NCBI GenBank assembly: GCA_035503915.1
Contig: DATJSU010000053.1
Coordinates: 97,688 to 161,687 of the forward strand
Length of the DNA stretch: 64,000 nt
Origin: DATJMJ01 sp035503915
GTDB taxonomy: Bacteria; Actinomycetota; Acidimicrobiia; Acidimicrobiales; Palsa-688
Direction of reading: 5' to 3'
Under the pieces are notes generated by a model. The model was given only the letters and a program-made list of their open reading frames with translations. It searched no databases and had not been told where the DNA came from. Positions within the stretch are counted from its first letter, which is position 1. The number at the start of each line of letters is the position of its first letter. Below are positions 35,954-45,997 of this stretch, piece after piece. The position numbers were made by a program, and so were the translations under genes.

Positions 35954-37681
35954 ATGACCTCAGCCAATGCCGATGACGATGCTGGCGCGCCGGCGACTTC
36001 CCCTGCCGATTTGGAACTCGGCGCTTTCAGCGAAAACCCGCCCTGGGACCTGACAGGCAAAGCGCTCCCCTGGCGAGAGGGCGCGGACGAGCTGCGCGCC
36101 GCCACCGCTGCGCGCGTCCCCCAATGGCTGCGGCGGCGATGGCTCCCGCCTGGCGAGCGGGTGCTCGCCACGACAGCTCGCCTCGGCTGGGCGATCCTCG
36201 CCTGGCAGCTCGTCGAAAAGCGCCGCGCCAACCGTACGGGAATGCGCGAGGTATCCCGCGCCGGGCTCTCCCACCGCCTGCGCAAGGCGTTCGAAAAGTT
36301 GGGGCCGACGTACATCAAGCTCGGGCAAATTCTTTCGTCGGGGGAAGGAGTCTTCCCACCCGAGCTCGTGTCGGAGTTCCGTCTGCTCCGCGACAAGGTG
36401 CCCGCCGAGCCCTTTGACGTTGTCCGCCAAGTCGTCGAAGCCGAGCTCGGGAGGCCGCTCGAGGAAATATTCGAACGCTTCGAGAGCACCCCGATCGCCG
36501 CTGCTTCGATCGCTCAAGTTCACGCAGCTCGCCTGCGCAGCGGCGAAGAGGTGGTGGCAAAGGTGCAGCGGCCGCAGGTGAGCACCCTCGTGCAACGCGA
36601 CATCGCTGCCATGAGCTGGCTGGCACCTCTCCTCATCGGCCGCATACCGGTCGCTTCGTTGGCGAACCCACCCGCCCTTGTCGAGCTGTTCGCAGAAACG
36701 ATCGTGGAAGAGCTCGATTTCCGCCTCGAAGCCGCCAACATGCTCGACATCGCGAAGGTGCTCGCAGAGACCAACCAGCGCGCAGTCGTGGTCCCCCGCC
36801 CTCACCCTGAACTGGTGACGAAGCGCCTGCTCGTGATGGAGCGCTTGGACGGTTTTTGTTGGGACGATGTGGAAGGCATGCGCCGGGCCGGCATCGACAC
36901 CTCGGCGGTGATCAGGGCGCTCCTCATTGCCTTCCTGGAGGGTGCCACGCTCTTTGGCGTCTTCCACGGGGACCTCCATGGCGGCAACCTCTTCGTGCAG
37001 CCCGATGGGCGGGTAGCCCTGCTCGACTACGGGATCACGGGGCGCCTCGATGAGGTGCGCCGGGTCGCGTTCCTTCGCTTGCTCATGGGTGGGAGCCTCA
37101 ACGACCCCCGCTTGCAACTGGCTGCCCTCCGGGACATGGGCGCCGTGCCGGCCGATACCGACTTGGAAGCTCTCGCGAGAGATCTCGGCCTGGACAACCC
37201 TATCGTCGACCCGACCACTCTCGCTCCCGAGGCGCTCCTCGCCGAGGTGCGCGAGGTGACCAAACGGCTCCTCGAGTACGGGGCGCGCTTTCCCAAGATC
37301 CTCATGCTGTTCGTAAAAGATCTCCTCTTTGTGGACGGCTCGCTCGCCACCCTCGCGCCCGACGTCGACCTGTTCGCAGAGGTCGCCGAGATCGCCGCCT
37401 ATTTCAGCACGAGGTACGGCGAACGTATCGCTCATGACATCGGGATCGACCCGAGGCTGCACCCGCTGGAAATTTCGGCGGTCCGCGCGGCCGTCGGCGT
37501 GGGCGAGGAAGTCGACGAGCTGACCTACCGCGACCTCCAGGAGCGCCGGGAGCTCATCCGCCGGCGGATGGAGGAGCACCGTAAGCGCAGCGAGCGAGCG
37601 CCGCGGCGGCGCCGGCGCTTGCAACAACTGGCGCGGATGGCGGGCCTCGGGAGGTCGGCTCCGCAGGGGCCCGGCGCCTAG
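35954..37681 (+). CDS. ABC1/UbiB-family atypical kinase
   Basis: 575-residue protein-kinase-like fold of the AarF/ADCK/UbiB family, which supports quinone or lipid homeostasis. The diagnostic KxGQ motif is KLGQ at 122-125; AAASIAQVH (182-190) is the alanine-rich nucleotide loop; VAKVQRP supplies Lys203; FHGDLHGGN (337-345) and LLDYGITG (DYG at 358-360, the DFG equivalent) complete the active site. The basic C-terminal tail (about 520-575) is probably disordered. In a menaquinone organism it is likely to assist menaquinone synthesis or transport, but this is inference. Confidence 0.92.
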   Translation: MTSANADDDAGAPATSPADLELGAFSENPPWDLTGKALPWREGADELRAATAARVPQWLRRRWLPPGERVLATTARLGWAILAWQLVEKRRANRTGMREVSRAGLSHRLRKAFEKLGPTYIKLGQILSSGEGVFPPELVSEFRLLRDKVPAEPFDVVRQVVEAELGRPLEEIFERFESTPIAAASIAQVHAARLRSGEEVVAKVQRPQVSTLVQRDIAAMSWLAPLLIGRIPVASLANPPALVELFAETIVEELDFRLEAANMLDIAKVLAETNQRAVVVPRPHPELVTKRLLVMERLDGFCWDDVEGMRRAGIDTSAVIRALLIAFLEGATLFGVFHGDLHGGNLFVQPDGRVALLDYGITGRLDEVRRVAFLRLLMGGSLNDPRLQLAALRDMGAVPADTDLEALARDLGLDNPIVDPTTLAPEALLAEVREVTKRLLEYGARFPKILMLFVKDLLFVDGSLATLAPDVDLFAEVAEIAAYFSTRYGERIAHDIGIDPRLHPLEISAVRAAVGVGEEVDELTYRDLQERRELIRRRMEEHRKRSERAPRRRRRLQQLARMAGLGRSAPQGPGA

Positions 37682-37760
37682 GCGGTACCCTGGTGAACGG
37701 CGCCCCGGCGGTGCCGCTCCCGTGCCGGCCGCCCTAGGTCCCCCAAGACACCAGAGGAAA

Positions 37761-39599
37761 ATGAAGCGCGCTGACATCCGCAACGTAGCGATCGTCGCTC
37801 ACGTCGACCATGGCAAGACCACCCTGGTCGATGCCATGCTCCGCCAATCTGGCGCGTTCCGGGAGAACGAGGACGTGGCCGAGCGGGTCATGGACTCGAC
37901 CGACCTCGAGCGGGAAAAAGGCATCACGATCCTCGCCAAGAACACCGCTGTCCGCTACGGCGACCTGACGGTCAACATCGTCGACACCCCGGGCCACGCA
38001 GACTTCGGGGGAGAGGTCGAACGGGCTCTGACCATGGTGGACGGAGTATTACTGCTCGTCGACGCGAGCGAAGGCCCGCTCCCCCAGACGCGCTTCGTCC
38101 TTCGCAAGTCGCTCGAGGCGCACCTGCCTGTGGTGCTCGTCATCAACAAGGTGGACCGGGCCGACGCCCGCCTCGCGGAGGTGCTGGACGCGGTCTACGA
38201 CCTGTTCATCGACCTGGGGGCGAACGAGCACCAGATCGACTTCCCAGTCGTCTACTGCAACGCCCGCACCGGCCAGGCAGCGCTCTCGCCCGAAGAGGTG
38301 CCAGACGCCCCCGACCTCAAGGTCCTTTTCGAACTGCTCGTGGAGCACATCCCGGCGCCTGAGCACGAAGAGGGGCACCCCTTCCAGGCCCTCGTCGCGA
38401 ACCTCGACGCGTCCCCCTATGTCGGCCGCCTGGCGATCTGCCGGGTCCACCAAGGCTGGGTGCACAAGGGAGAAGTCGTGGCTTGGTGCCGCCAAGGCAC
38501 GGGCGAGGTTACCCGCGCCCGGATCGGCGAGCTCTACATGACCGACGCGCTCCAGAGGGTTGACGCGGGCCCAGAGGGGGCGGGGCCAGGTGACATCATC
38601 GCCGTCGCAGGGATCCCCGACATCATGATCGGGGACACTCTTGCTGACGCCACGAGCCCCCGGCCATTGCCCGGGGTCCACGTCGACGAGCCGGCCATCT
38701 CGATGACCTTCGGCGTCAACACGTCCCCCCTCGCTGGCCGGGAAGGCAACAAGCTGACCGCCCGGTTGGTGAAAGGCCGGCTCGATGCAGAGCTCGTGGG
38801 CAACGTGTCAATCAGGGTGCGGCCTACCGAGAGGCCTGACACCTGGGAGGTGCAAGGCCGTGGCGAACTTGCGCTCGCGGTGCTCGTAGAGCTCATGCGG
38901 CGCGAGGGCTTCGAGCTCACGGTTGGCAAGCCCCAGGTGCTCACGAAGGTCATCGATGGCACGCTCCACGAACCCGTGGAAAGGGTCTCCCTCGACATCC
39001 CCGAGGAGCACGTTGGCACGGTGACCCAGCTGCTGGCTGGCCGGAAGGGCCAAATGCAGCACATCGCCTCGCACGGCAGCGGTTGGGCAAGGACGGACTG
39101 GCTCGTACCGTCGCGGGCGCTCATAGGCCTGCGCTCCCAGCTGCTCACCGATACCAAAGGGACTGCCCAGCTCCACCACGTCCTCGAGGGCTGGGAGCCC
39201 TGGGCGGGGGAGATCCGGACGCGCCAAAGCGGTTCGCTCGTCGCTGACCGCAGCGGGAAGTCAGCGACCTATGCGCTGCTCAACCTCCAAGAGCGCGGGA
39301 CGCTCTTCATCGGGCCAGGGACCGAGGTCTATGAGGGGATGATCGTCGGGGAGAACGCGAGGCGCGAAGACATGGACGTCAACCCCACCAAAGAGCGCAA
39401 GCTCACCAACATGCGCTCCTCGACGGCCGAAGAGCTTGTCAGGCTGACACCGGCGACGTTGCTCTCCCTCGAGCAAGCGCTCGAGTTCCTTCGTGAGGAC
39501 GAATGCGCCGAAGTCACGCCGACCGCCGTCCGCCTACGAAAAGTTGTGCTCAGCCAGTCAGACAGGGCACGGGCCCACGCCCGCTCTCGTGAGCAATAG
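37761..39599 (+). CDS. typA: Ribosome-associated GTPase TypA/BipA
   Basis: Translational GTPase of the EF-G family acting on ribosomes under stress and cold. G motifs: [10 protein letters not shown] (G1), EKGITI (G2), [14 protein letters not shown] (G3) and INKVDRAD (G4). Domain II, domains III/V and the TypA-specific C-terminal domain follow in order (the last begins near [17 protein letters not shown]). Length 612 from ATG 37761 with AGAGGA upstream; the frame extends 13 codons further without a better start. It is 80 bp after the ABC1 kinase gene and converges with yqgE. Confidence 0.96.
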   Translation: MKRADIRNVAIVAHVDHGKTTLVDAMLRQSGAFRENEDVAERVMDSTDLEREKGITILAKNTAVRYGDLTVNIVDTPGHADFGGEVERALTMVDGVLLLVDASEGPLPQTRFVLRKSLEAHLPVVLVINKVDRADARLAEVLDAVYDLFIDLGANEHQIDFPVVYCNARTGQAALSPEEVPDAPDLKVLFELLVEHIPAPEHEEGHPFQALVANLDASPYVGRLAICRVHQGWVHKGEVVAWCRQGTGEVTRARIGELYMTDALQRVDAGPEGAGPGDIIAVAGIPDIMIGDTLADATSPRPLPGVHVDEPAISMTFGVNTSPLAGREGNKLTARLVKGRLDAELVGNVSIRVRPTERPDTWEVQGRGELALAVLVELMRREGFELTVGKPQVLTKVIDGTLHEPVERVSLDIPEEHVGTVTQLLAGRKGQMQHIASHGSGWARTDWLVPSRALIGLRSQLLTDTKGTAQLHHVLEGWEPWAGEIRTRQSGSLVADRSGKSATYALLNLQERGTLFIGPGTEVYEGMIVGENARREDMDVNPTKERKLTNMRSSTAEELVRLTPATLLSLEQALEFLREDECAEVTPTAVRLRKVVLSQSDRARAHARSREQ

Positions 39600-39645
39600 C
39601 TAGGCAGAGCCAGGCAAATACCTGCGTTCGCCAGAGTGCTTGGCT

Positions 39646-40212
39646 TTAGTTGAGAGAGGGGTCGGAGGGGAACGCCGAAACGAGCGCCAAGCTGCCGTTT
39701 TGGCGACGAAGGACATTTTTCCAAAGGCCAGCCGGGTCTTCGCTGAACACGTCGTCGTCCACGGCGTCGACGACGTACCAGGCAGCCTGCGCGATTTCTC
39801 CCTCCAGTTGGCCCGGGCCCCAGCCACCGTAGCCCGCGAACACGCGCAGTTTCTCGACCCAGGGGCTGACAAAAGCTGGGTCGGCCTCGAGGTCGACAGT
39901 ACCGAGAGAGCCGTCCAAGGGGAGATAACCGGTCTCGGGCACCGAGACTTGGGGCTTCACACGAGCCAAGCAGATTGAGCCCTCGCTCACGGGGCCACCG
40001 ACGAAAACGACCGCGGGCACCGATGCGAGGTCGTCCCATTCGGGCAGTGGAGCGCCGACGAGCGTCATTGTTGGCCGGTTGAGCACGAGGCCCACCGCTC
40101 CCTGGTCACTGTGCGCGAGGACGAAGACCACGCTGCGAGCGAAATTTGGGTCCAGCAACCCCGGCGCGGCCACAAGCAGCTTGCCCTGCAGCGGGCCCGA
40201 TATCTCCGGCAT
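39646..40212 (-). CDS. UPF0301/YqgE (AlgH) family protein
   Basis: Family of unknown function. The 188 residues begin with the conserved LQGKLLVAAPGLLDPNF and continue VVFVLAHSDQGAVGLVLNRP, then FVGGPVSEGSICLA and VFAGYGGWGPGQLEGEI, all hallmarks of YqgE. No catalytic residues are known. The start codon is only 33 bp from the start of the divergent glucose dehydrogenase gene. Confidence 0.93.
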   Translation of the reverse strand: MPEISGPLQGKLLVAAPGLLDPNFARSVVFVLAHSDQGAVGLVLNRPTMTLVGAPLPEWDDLASVPAVVFVGGPVSEGSICLARVKPQVSVPETGYLPLDGSLGTVDLEADPAFVSPWVEKLRVFAGYGGWGPGQLEGEIAQAAWYVVDAVDDDVFSEDPAGLWKNVLRRQNGSLALVSAFPSDPSLN

Positions 40213-40245
40213 CGGTTACATCATTCCTCTTCTACAGTGCATACC

Positions 40246-41292
40246 ATGCGCGCCGTAACTGTAACCCCTCTGCAGGCTGGCTCCGTTGACCTCACCGACT
40301 TGCCGGAGCCGCCCACCCAAGACGGCCCAGTGCTGGTAAAGACGAGGTCCATCGGAGTTTGCGGCACAGACATCGAGATAATTGCTGGGGAGTACGGCTG
40401 GGCGCCACCAGGGGAGCAACGCCTTGCCCTTGGCCACGAGTCACTTGGAGAAGTGCTCGAGGCGCCCGAAGGCTCGGGGCTCGCTCCCGGCGACCTCGTG
40501 GTCGGGATCGTGCGGCGGCCCGACCCCGTCCCCTGCTACAACTGCGGCGCCGGTGAATGGGACATGTGCCGCAACGGCGACTACACCGAGTGGGGCATCA
40601 AGGAGCACCACGGTTACGCGCGCGAGCGGTACCGCATAACGCCCGATTTCCTCGTCAAGGTCCCCCCGACGCTCGGGGATCTCGGCGTGCTCTTGGAACC
40701 TACCACCGTAGTGGCCAAAGCCTGGGACCACATCGGCCGGATCGGGTCGCGGGCTAAATGGCAGCCACACACTGTTCTCGTAACCGGAGCAGGGCCGATC
40801 GGCCTGCTGGCCGCGCTCATCGGGGTGCAGCGGTCTTGTGACGTCCATGTCCTCGACCAAGTCACGGACGGGCTCAAGCCCCAACTTGTAAAGGACCTCG
40901 GGGCCAGCTACCACCACGGCGACCTGGCGTCGACCGGGCTAGCCCCCGATGTCGTCCTCGAGTGCACTGGTGCGGGGCAATTGGTCTTCGATGCAATGGA
41001 CCTCATGGGCCCCAACGGCGTGCTCTGCCTGACCGGCGTCTCCGCAAAGGGGCGCAGCCTGGGCATCGACGCCGGGGAGCTCAATCGCCACATGGTGCTC
41101 GAGAATGACGTCGTTTTCGGTTCTGTCAATGCCAACCGCGCGCATTACGAGGCGGGCGCGGAAGTCCTCGCAAAGGCTGACCCGAAATGGCTCGACCGGT
41201 TGATCTCGCGGAAGGTCTCCCTGGACAACTGGCAGCAGGCGTACCAGCGCCGTCCAGACGACGTCAAGGTCGTGCTGCAGTTCAGCTCGTAG
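40246..41292 (+). CDS. Zn-dependent glucose 1-dehydrogenase
   Basis: Medium-chain dehydrogenase of 348 residues resembling the glucose dehydrogenases of archaea. It would oxidise glucose (or another aldose) to gluconolactone with NAD(P)+. Catalytic zinc ligands fit Cys39 (GVCGTD), His64 (GHES) and Glu151; the structural zinc site is CYNCGAGEWDMC (97-108), with three Cys. VLVTGAGPIGLL binds the cofactor, and HHGYARERY is typical of this subfamily. A TACAGT 8-13 bp before ATG 40246 could be a -10 box giving a leaderless message. Its 3' end overlaps the convergent TIG gene by 11 bp. A related sugar substrate is possible. Confidence 0.86.
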   Translation: MRAVTVTPLQAGSVDLTDLPEPPTQDGPVLVKTRSIGVCGTDIEIIAGEYGWAPPGEQRLALGHESLGEVLEAPEGSGLAPGDLVVGIVRRPDPVPCYNCGAGEWDMCRNGDYTEWGIKEHHGYARERYRITPDFLVKVPPTLGDLGVLLEPTTVVAKAWDHIGRIGSRAKWQPHTVLVTGAGPIGLLAALIGVQRSCDVHVLDQVTDGLKPQLVKDLGASYHHGDLASTGLAPDVVLECTGAGQLVFDAMDLMGPNGVLCLTGVSAKGRSLGIDAGELNRHMVLENDVVFGSVNANRAHYEAGAEVLAKADPKWLDRLISRKVSLDNWQQAYQRRPDDVKVVLQFSS

Positions 41293-42064
41293 GTGCCCTC
41301 GGTGAGCGCCCGGCAAAGGTGTAACGCGCGGCGGGGGTAGGGGCGCTGGCACCCGCGCTGCCCTTCAGCGTCACGTACACCGTACCGGGAAGGTGCCGGG
41401 GGGCCACCACTGAGAGCTCGGTCGGTGATACGTGCGTCACAGACTCTGCACTGCTGGTCCCGAACAGCACATATTTCACGCTGAAAAGCCCAGGGCCCTC
41501 GATCGCCACCGCATTGCCGCCAGAGGTCGGGCCCTGCCGCGGGCTCAGTTTCTGCACCTCGAGCACCGCAGTCATCGCTGCCGGCCCACCGGCTGGCGCG
41601 CCGAGGGGGGCACCAGACCCTCGCCGCCGGGGAGAAGGCAGGCTCGGGCCGGAGCGCGTCGCTGCGCCCGAGCTCTTTGGCAACCGGTTCGCACCGTACT
41701 GCGGACCGCCGTGCTTCTCAGCAGGCGCCGCCGGGACGGCCACCCTGTGGAAGCTCCTCGCGGCCACATTGGTCGGGGCCTTGTGGCCAAGGCCAGGGGC
41801 CAAAACGCCCACCAAGACGGCAATGGCTGCGGCCGCGCCAGCGCCAGCGGCGAAGAAGCCCCATCGTTTCCGAACCTTCACCCGAGCCGCTCGTGGGGGC
41901 GCGAGAGTGTTCTCGAGCCGGTCACGCACATCGGCAGAAAGCGGCCGGGGAGCTGCTCCGGTTATGGCTTCTTCGAGGCGCGCCCGCAGCGCCGCGGGCA
42001 GCGGGCGTGGGCGGTCAGAGCCAACTAGGAGCAGTTCTGGCCCATAATTGTCATGATCAGTCAT
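41282..42064 (-). CDS. Membrane TIG/IPT-domain protein, probable anti-sigma factor
   Basis: 260 residues: a cytoplasmic N-terminus (1-66) with two similar segments, LPAALRARLEEAI and LSADVRDRLENTL, one TM helix (about 69-92), a Pro/Ser/Ala-rich linker and an exported TIG/IPT immunoglobulin-like domain (about 167-253, starting LEVQKLSPRQGPTSGGNAVA). The layout (cytoplasmic helices, single TM, exterior sensor) and its overlap with the end of the ECF sigma gene suggest an anti-sigma factor, but no zinc-binding HxxxCxxC motif is present. That role is inferred from context. Confidence 0.72.
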   Translation of the reverse strand: MTDHDNYGPELLLVGSDRPRPLPAALRARLEEAITGAAPRPLSADVRDRLENTLAPPRAARVKVRKRWGFFAAGAGAAAAIAVLVGVLAPGLGHKAPTNVAARSFHRVAVPAAPAEKHGGPQYGANRLPKSSGAATRSGPSLPSPRRRGSGAPLGAPAGGPAAMTAVLEVQKLSPRQGPTSGGNAVAIEGPGLFSVKYVLFGTSSAESVTHVSPTELSVVAPRHLPGTVYVTLKGSAGASAPTPAARYTFAGRSPRAPTS

Positions 42065-42626
42065 CGTCCGCTCCCAATTGCCTGCGCAGCCCGTCGCGTC
42101 CGCGCTGGAGGAGCGACTGAACTTGCACCCTGCTTCTGTTCACCTGACCCGCAATGTCCTGGACAGACATGCCCTCCAGGTACTTGAGGACGAGGACCTG
42201 GCGTTGTAGGGCCGGCAACTTGCCAAGCGCCCTCACAACTTCGTCCTGGCGTTCGACCGTCTCCGCGACGGAAGCCTCCTCGTCCCCGCCATTTCCCTCC
42301 TCCACCAGGCGCAGCGAATGGCGTGCAACCTCCGCCCGCCTCTCGGACTCGTAGTAGCGAGCAAGGCGGCGACGGGCGATCGCGCACATCCAAGTCGTCA
42401 AGACGGAATCGCCGCGGAAACTGCGAGCCGATTTCACAGCTTCGAGAAGGGTTTCTTGTAGGAGGTCCTCGGCCACGGGCTGGGCCCCGCCCACGCGGGC
42501 GAACACGAACCCGTACACGACGGGGGCGACCTCGTCCAGGAGCCACCTCACTGCCTCGGGTACGCCAGCCGCAGCCGCAAGCAAGAGCTCGCGCTCAGTA
42601 GCGAGATCGGTCTCGCGCGGGATCAC
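42057..42626 (-). CDS. ECF-type RNA polymerase sigma factor
   Basis: 189 residues with sigma region 2 at about 30-100 (VAEDLLQETLLEAVKSARSF, then TTWMCAIARRRLARYYESE) and region 4 at about 130-180 (LGKLPALQRQVLVLKYLEGM, then SVQDIAGQ). No regions 1 or 3, so group IV. The GTG/ATG-type start overlaps the propeller gene's stop by 4 bp and its own end overlaps the TIG gene start by 8 bp, so all three are read from one transcript. It probably controls surface or envelope functions in response to a signal sensed by its neighbours. Confidence 0.9.
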   Translation of the reverse strand: MIPRETDLATERELLLAAAAGVPEAVRWLLDEVAPVVYGFVFARVGGAQPVAEDLLQETLLEAVKSARSFRGDSVLTTWMCAIARRRLARYYESERRAEVARHSLRLVEEGNGGDEEASVAETVERQDEVVRALGKLPALQRQVLVLKYLEGMSVQDIAGQVNRSRVQVQSLLQRGRDGLRRQLGADDD

Positions 42627-44488
42627 GCCGAGCTGTCCGAGAAGGGCACCCAGGCCACCAGTGCGAGCGTGCTCCCGGCGCTCACCATGAGCCCTTTCTG
42701 AGACACGCTATAGACGTCGGCCCCAAGTACCACGGCCCGCTCGATCTGGGCGCTCCCGGGTTGTTGGAGCTGGCCCACGAGGCTGAGCTCGCCGCCCTGG
42801 CCAACCGACCAAACATCGAGCGGGCCAAAGGGGCCCTGGCTCACCGGGCCCTCGACCGGGAAAGCAATCACGCCAGCTTCAGGGGACCACAAAAAGGCCT
42901 GAGGGTCGCCCAAGGCGAGAGACGTCGCGCCGGCGCCGAGCGCTTTGCTCGACACGAGGTCGGGGCTGGCAGGGGACGAGACCCCGAACATGTCCAGCAC
43001 GAGGCTTTCGCCCGAGGAGGCCCCCGGGACCGTGCCGTTCGTTGTGCTCCCGCTCGCTGTGCTCTGAGCTGCTTCGCCAAGCCCTGCTACGAGGCCATTG
43101 CCGAGCGGCTCGAGGAGTGACAGGTAATCGCCGGTTATCACTTTCCCGGCGAGAGCAGGAGCAGAGGGTGAGCTCAGGTCGAGCAGAGAGAGCGCGCCGT
43201 ACGAGGCGACGTAGCCGTAGGGGCCCTCGAAGCTCACAGCGTAGATAGGCGCGCCGTCCGCAAACCCTCTGAGCGAACCGGCTTCAACAAAAGCGCCCTT
43301 CTCGGGCTTCAAGGTCGTCACGACGCTTTCCGCGAGCGGGATGGCGACCCGCTGCGCCACTGGGCCCGGCATTGACGACCGCACCGTGGTCACGACCCGC
43401 AAGTAGCCGTCATACTCGGACATGCTGGCCTCGCCCACCAGTGTGCCGGCGACCTCGGCGCTGCCCAAGTAGTGCGGGCTTGCAGGGGCCGAGACATCAA
43501 AGCCATAGATCGCCGTCTCCGGAGTGGGCGTACGGCCGACTATCGCCGGCGTGCGCATCGGGCAAGCGACCCCCGGGCCCTGGGCGCAGCAGGCAACGAT
43601 CGCCGCCCGCGCCATCGCGAACGGCGAGCATGGCCAATCCAAGGGGCTGGTGCCGGCGGCGTACACGATGGTGGCGCTCGCATAGACGTACGTAGCGTCC
43701 CCCCGGACCGTCACCTCCGCAGCGGGCGCAACGCTCGTCGGGTCAAGCGACGCGAGCGTGATCGTGCCGAGAGCGGGCAAGAGGTTGGGCCCAGTCGTCG
43801 CACTGCACGCCCGCTCCGAGGCGGTGCCGTTTGCGTACAGGGCCGCCGGCCACGATGTCAGGACCATCACGACCCTGCCACCTATCAAGCGCGCTCCCTC
43901 AAGGGCACCGCGGAACGAAGACGTCCTGAGAACGCTCGGCTGCGTGGGGACCACAAGGCTCACTACCACAACGTTGGTCGTCTCGTAGCCACCGGCCACC
44001 GGCACGACAGAGCCGGCGCGAGGTGGTAGGCCGGTCCCAAGTACCACGGCATCATGGCCGACCAAGAAGAGGCCATAGGGGGAGCCGAGGTCGGGTAAGG
44101 CGACAAAGCCGTCGAGTTGGGGCGGGCTGGCGCCGACATCGACCACCTGGAGCCCGGCAGGCTGGTCGCGAACTATGGCCATGACCTGGCCGTCTGTCTC
44201 TACGACATCGGGCTCTGCGGGGCCACCAAGCTGGCTGGCCATGGGTGAGCCGGACGGGGTCGCAGCGGCGCGAGAGGGTCTCGCAGCGCCGCGAGAGGGC
44301 GTCGCGCAACCCGGCCGGCTCGGGAGCACTCGCTCTGGCGCCGCTCCCGAGGAACTGTGTGAATAGAAGGGATCGCTTGCCACCGCAGGCCCAGACGCGG
44401 CCCCCAGCAGCGCGACAGCCAGCAGGCACCCGGACGCGAAGACCAAGGCTCGTCGCGCCGCACCGCTTTGGTCACCACCCCGCTGCAT
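42623..44488 (-). CDS. Secreted beta-propeller-domain protein
   Basis: 621-residue exported protein of the type with a C-terminal beta-propeller domain (COG4880-like). From ATG 44488, preceded by GGGAGGGGAGC, it starts with a signal peptide (core FASGCLLAVALLGAASGPAVA, cleaved near AVAS). A Ser/Pro-rich linker follows, then repeated strands such as VVETDGQVMAIVRDQPAGLQ, YVYASATIVYAAGTS and PIYAVSFEGPYGYVASYG. The repeats suggest six to eight blades. It is the first gene of an operon with the ECF sigma factor and TIG protein. Ligand unknown. Confidence 0.82.
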   Translation of the reverse strand: MQRGGDQSGAARRALVFASGCLLAVALLGAASGPAVASDPFYSHSSSGAAPERVLPSRPGCATPSRGAARPSRAAATPSGSPMASQLGGPAEPDVVETDGQVMAIVRDQPAGLQVVDVGASPPQLDGFVALPDLGSPYGLFLVGHDAVVLGTGLPPRAGSVVPVAGGYETTNVVVVSLVVPTQPSVLRTSSFRGALEGARLIGGRVVMVLTSWPAALYANGTASERACSATTGPNLLPALGTITLASLDPTSVAPAAEVTVRGDATYVYASATIVYAAGTSPLDWPCSPFAMARAAIVACCAQGPGVACPMRTPAIVGRTPTPETAIYGFDVSAPASPHYLGSAEVAGTLVGEASMSEYDGYLRVVTTVRSSMPGPVAQRVAIPLAESVVTTLKPEKGAFVEAGSLRGFADGAPIYAVSFEGPYGYVASYGALSLLDLSSPSAPALAGKVITGDYLSLLEPLGNGLVAGLGEAAQSTASGSTTNGTVPGASSGESLVLDMFGVSSPASPDLVSSKALGAGATSLALGDPQAFLWSPEAGVIAFPVEGPVSQGPFGPLDVWSVGQGGELSLVGQLQQPGSAQIERAVVLGADVYSVSQKGLMVSAGSTLALVAWVPFSDSSA

Positions 44489-44582
44489 GCTCCCCTCCCT
44501 GGTCACGATCACACGCTTTCCAACTACGCCTTGAACAGTGAGTGGCAGGGCCCGGGTCGGATCAACCGTTGGACTGGCCCCG

Positions 44583-45986
44583 TCAACCTTCCAACGCGCC
44601 CATTTTGGACGGGCTCTCCGCTGGCAGCCGGGCCGAGTAGATCGAGTAGCCATCCACGTAGCGGGCGACCGCTGTCGCGATCGCGGTAGCTGCGATCATC
44701 GGCACGAGCAGTTGGAAACCGGTCTGGGTGAGCTCGAGGACGAGCACGACACCTGATAAGGGGGCTTGCATTGCGGCGCCGATCATCGCTGCCGCGCCCA
44801 CCATCGCGTAGGCCCCAGCAGGAGAACCTGGCCAAAGCTGCGACCACACCAAGCCCAAGAAGCCCCCGAGAACGGCTCCTGTACTCAGCGTCGGGGTGAA
44901 AACCCCGCCCGCGGCACCACTTTTCAAGCATCCTGCAGTTACAAGCGGCTTGAGCATCGCCAGCGCGAGCAGCAACCATACCCCTCCTTGGCTGAGGAAG
45001 ACGTCGTGGGCCATGTCTTTGCCGTTGCCGAAGAGCTGGGGGTACGCGAAACCAATAAGCCCGAGAGCGCCAAAGGCGAAGATCATCGCCGGGACGGCCC
45101 GCCAACGTGTCGCCCGGGTGTAAGAAACCCACCCGATAAGGCGGATGTACCCAACCGCGAACAAGCCGACGACAGGGCCCGCGAGGCAGGCCCAAACCAT
45201 GAGCGCCGATGTGAGGGCGTAGCTGGGCACGTCCAGGTACGTGGCGTGGGAAGGCAGGTACACCCAGGCGGCTAGGGTCGCGGTGAAGGAACAGACGATG
45301 GCCGGGAGCACTACCGGGAGCACGCTTGCGCCGAGGAGCACCTCGACCGTGAACAGCGCCCCGCCCAATGGCACGTTGTAAACGGCCCCCAGTCCCGAAC
45401 CGGCGCCACAGGCCACCAGCAGCCTTCGTTGCCCCTTGGTCAACTTCAACCAGTCGGCGACCACGCTGCCCGATGCCGCCCCCATCAGTTTGGGTGCCTG
45501 CTCGCGGCCGATCGAAGCGCCCATCCCGATGACTAGTTCCGAGATGACGCTCGTGCCAAAACAACGGCGAAAAGACAGCTTGGCGTCCCCGGTCCAGATG
45601 GCGTCGTCAACGTCCGAACGTTCACCTGCTGTCACACGGCGCAAAAAGTACCAGGCGACACCACCCGCAAGGCCGGCCACGAGGAGGGTGCCCAGGCGGC
45701 GCGTATCACTAACTCTTTTGACAGCATCCTCAAAAGCTCCTGAGCTATAGCCATAAACAACGTGTTCCACGCCAAATAGCAATGACATCATGAGGGCGCC
45801 GAGAAGCCCCGCGGCCACTCCTGTTGCCACCAAGGCGAGCCAGAAACGCATGTTGAGCGCGGCGTCCCCATCTCCGGTCGCGTTCGGTTGCTCGGTGGCG
45901 CCGCGCCCCGAGGGCAAGCGCCACCTGAGCAGAGGGAGCGGCGCCCTTAGCCGGGCGGCACGTCGCAAGTTGGTCGGCATGCCCAT
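44583..45986 (-). CDS. ClC-family chloride transporter/channel
   Basis: Homodimeric membrane protein of 467 residues with about 10-12 hydrophobic helices. The anion-selectivity motifs are recognisable: GMGASIGREQAPK (equivalent to GREGP, with the gating Glu kept but the following GP changed), GSGLGAVYNVPLGG and AAGGVFTPTLSTGA (GxFxP). The conserved Glu favours gating by protonation, but whether it is a channel or a Cl-/H+ exchanger is not decidable. The annotated ATG lies only 11 bp from the divergent menG start. Propeller-protein gene follows on the same strand after 94 bp. Confidence 0.92.
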   Translation of the reverse strand: MGMPTNLRRAARLRAPLPLLRWRLPSGRGATEQPNATGDGDAALNMRFWLALVATGVAAGLLGALMMSLLFGVEHVVYGYSSGAFEDAVKRVSDTRRLGTLLVAGLAGGVAWYFLRRVTAGERSDVDDAIWTGDAKLSFRRCFGTSVISELVIGMGASIGREQAPKLMGAASGSVVADWLKLTKGQRRLLVACGAGSGLGAVYNVPLGGALFTVEVLLGASVLPVVLPAIVCSFTATLAAWVYLPSHATYLDVPSYALTSALMVWACLAGPVVGLFAVGYIRLIGWVSYTRATRWRAVPAMIFAFGALGLIGFAYPQLFGNGKDMAHDVFLSQGGVWLLLALAMLKPLVTAGCLKSGAAGGVFTPTLSTGAVLGGFLGLVWSQLWPGSPAGAYAMVGAAAMIGAAMQAPLSGVVLVLELTQTGFQLLVPMIAATAIATAVARYVDGYSIYSARLPAESPSKMGALEG

Positions 45987-45997
45987 ATTTTGGGGCT

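Noticed and set aside
35960..37783. 607-codon frame antisense to the ABC1 kinase gene
   Set aside because: High-GC codon bias keeps the opposite strand open. The sense frame has all kinase motifs, the antisense none.
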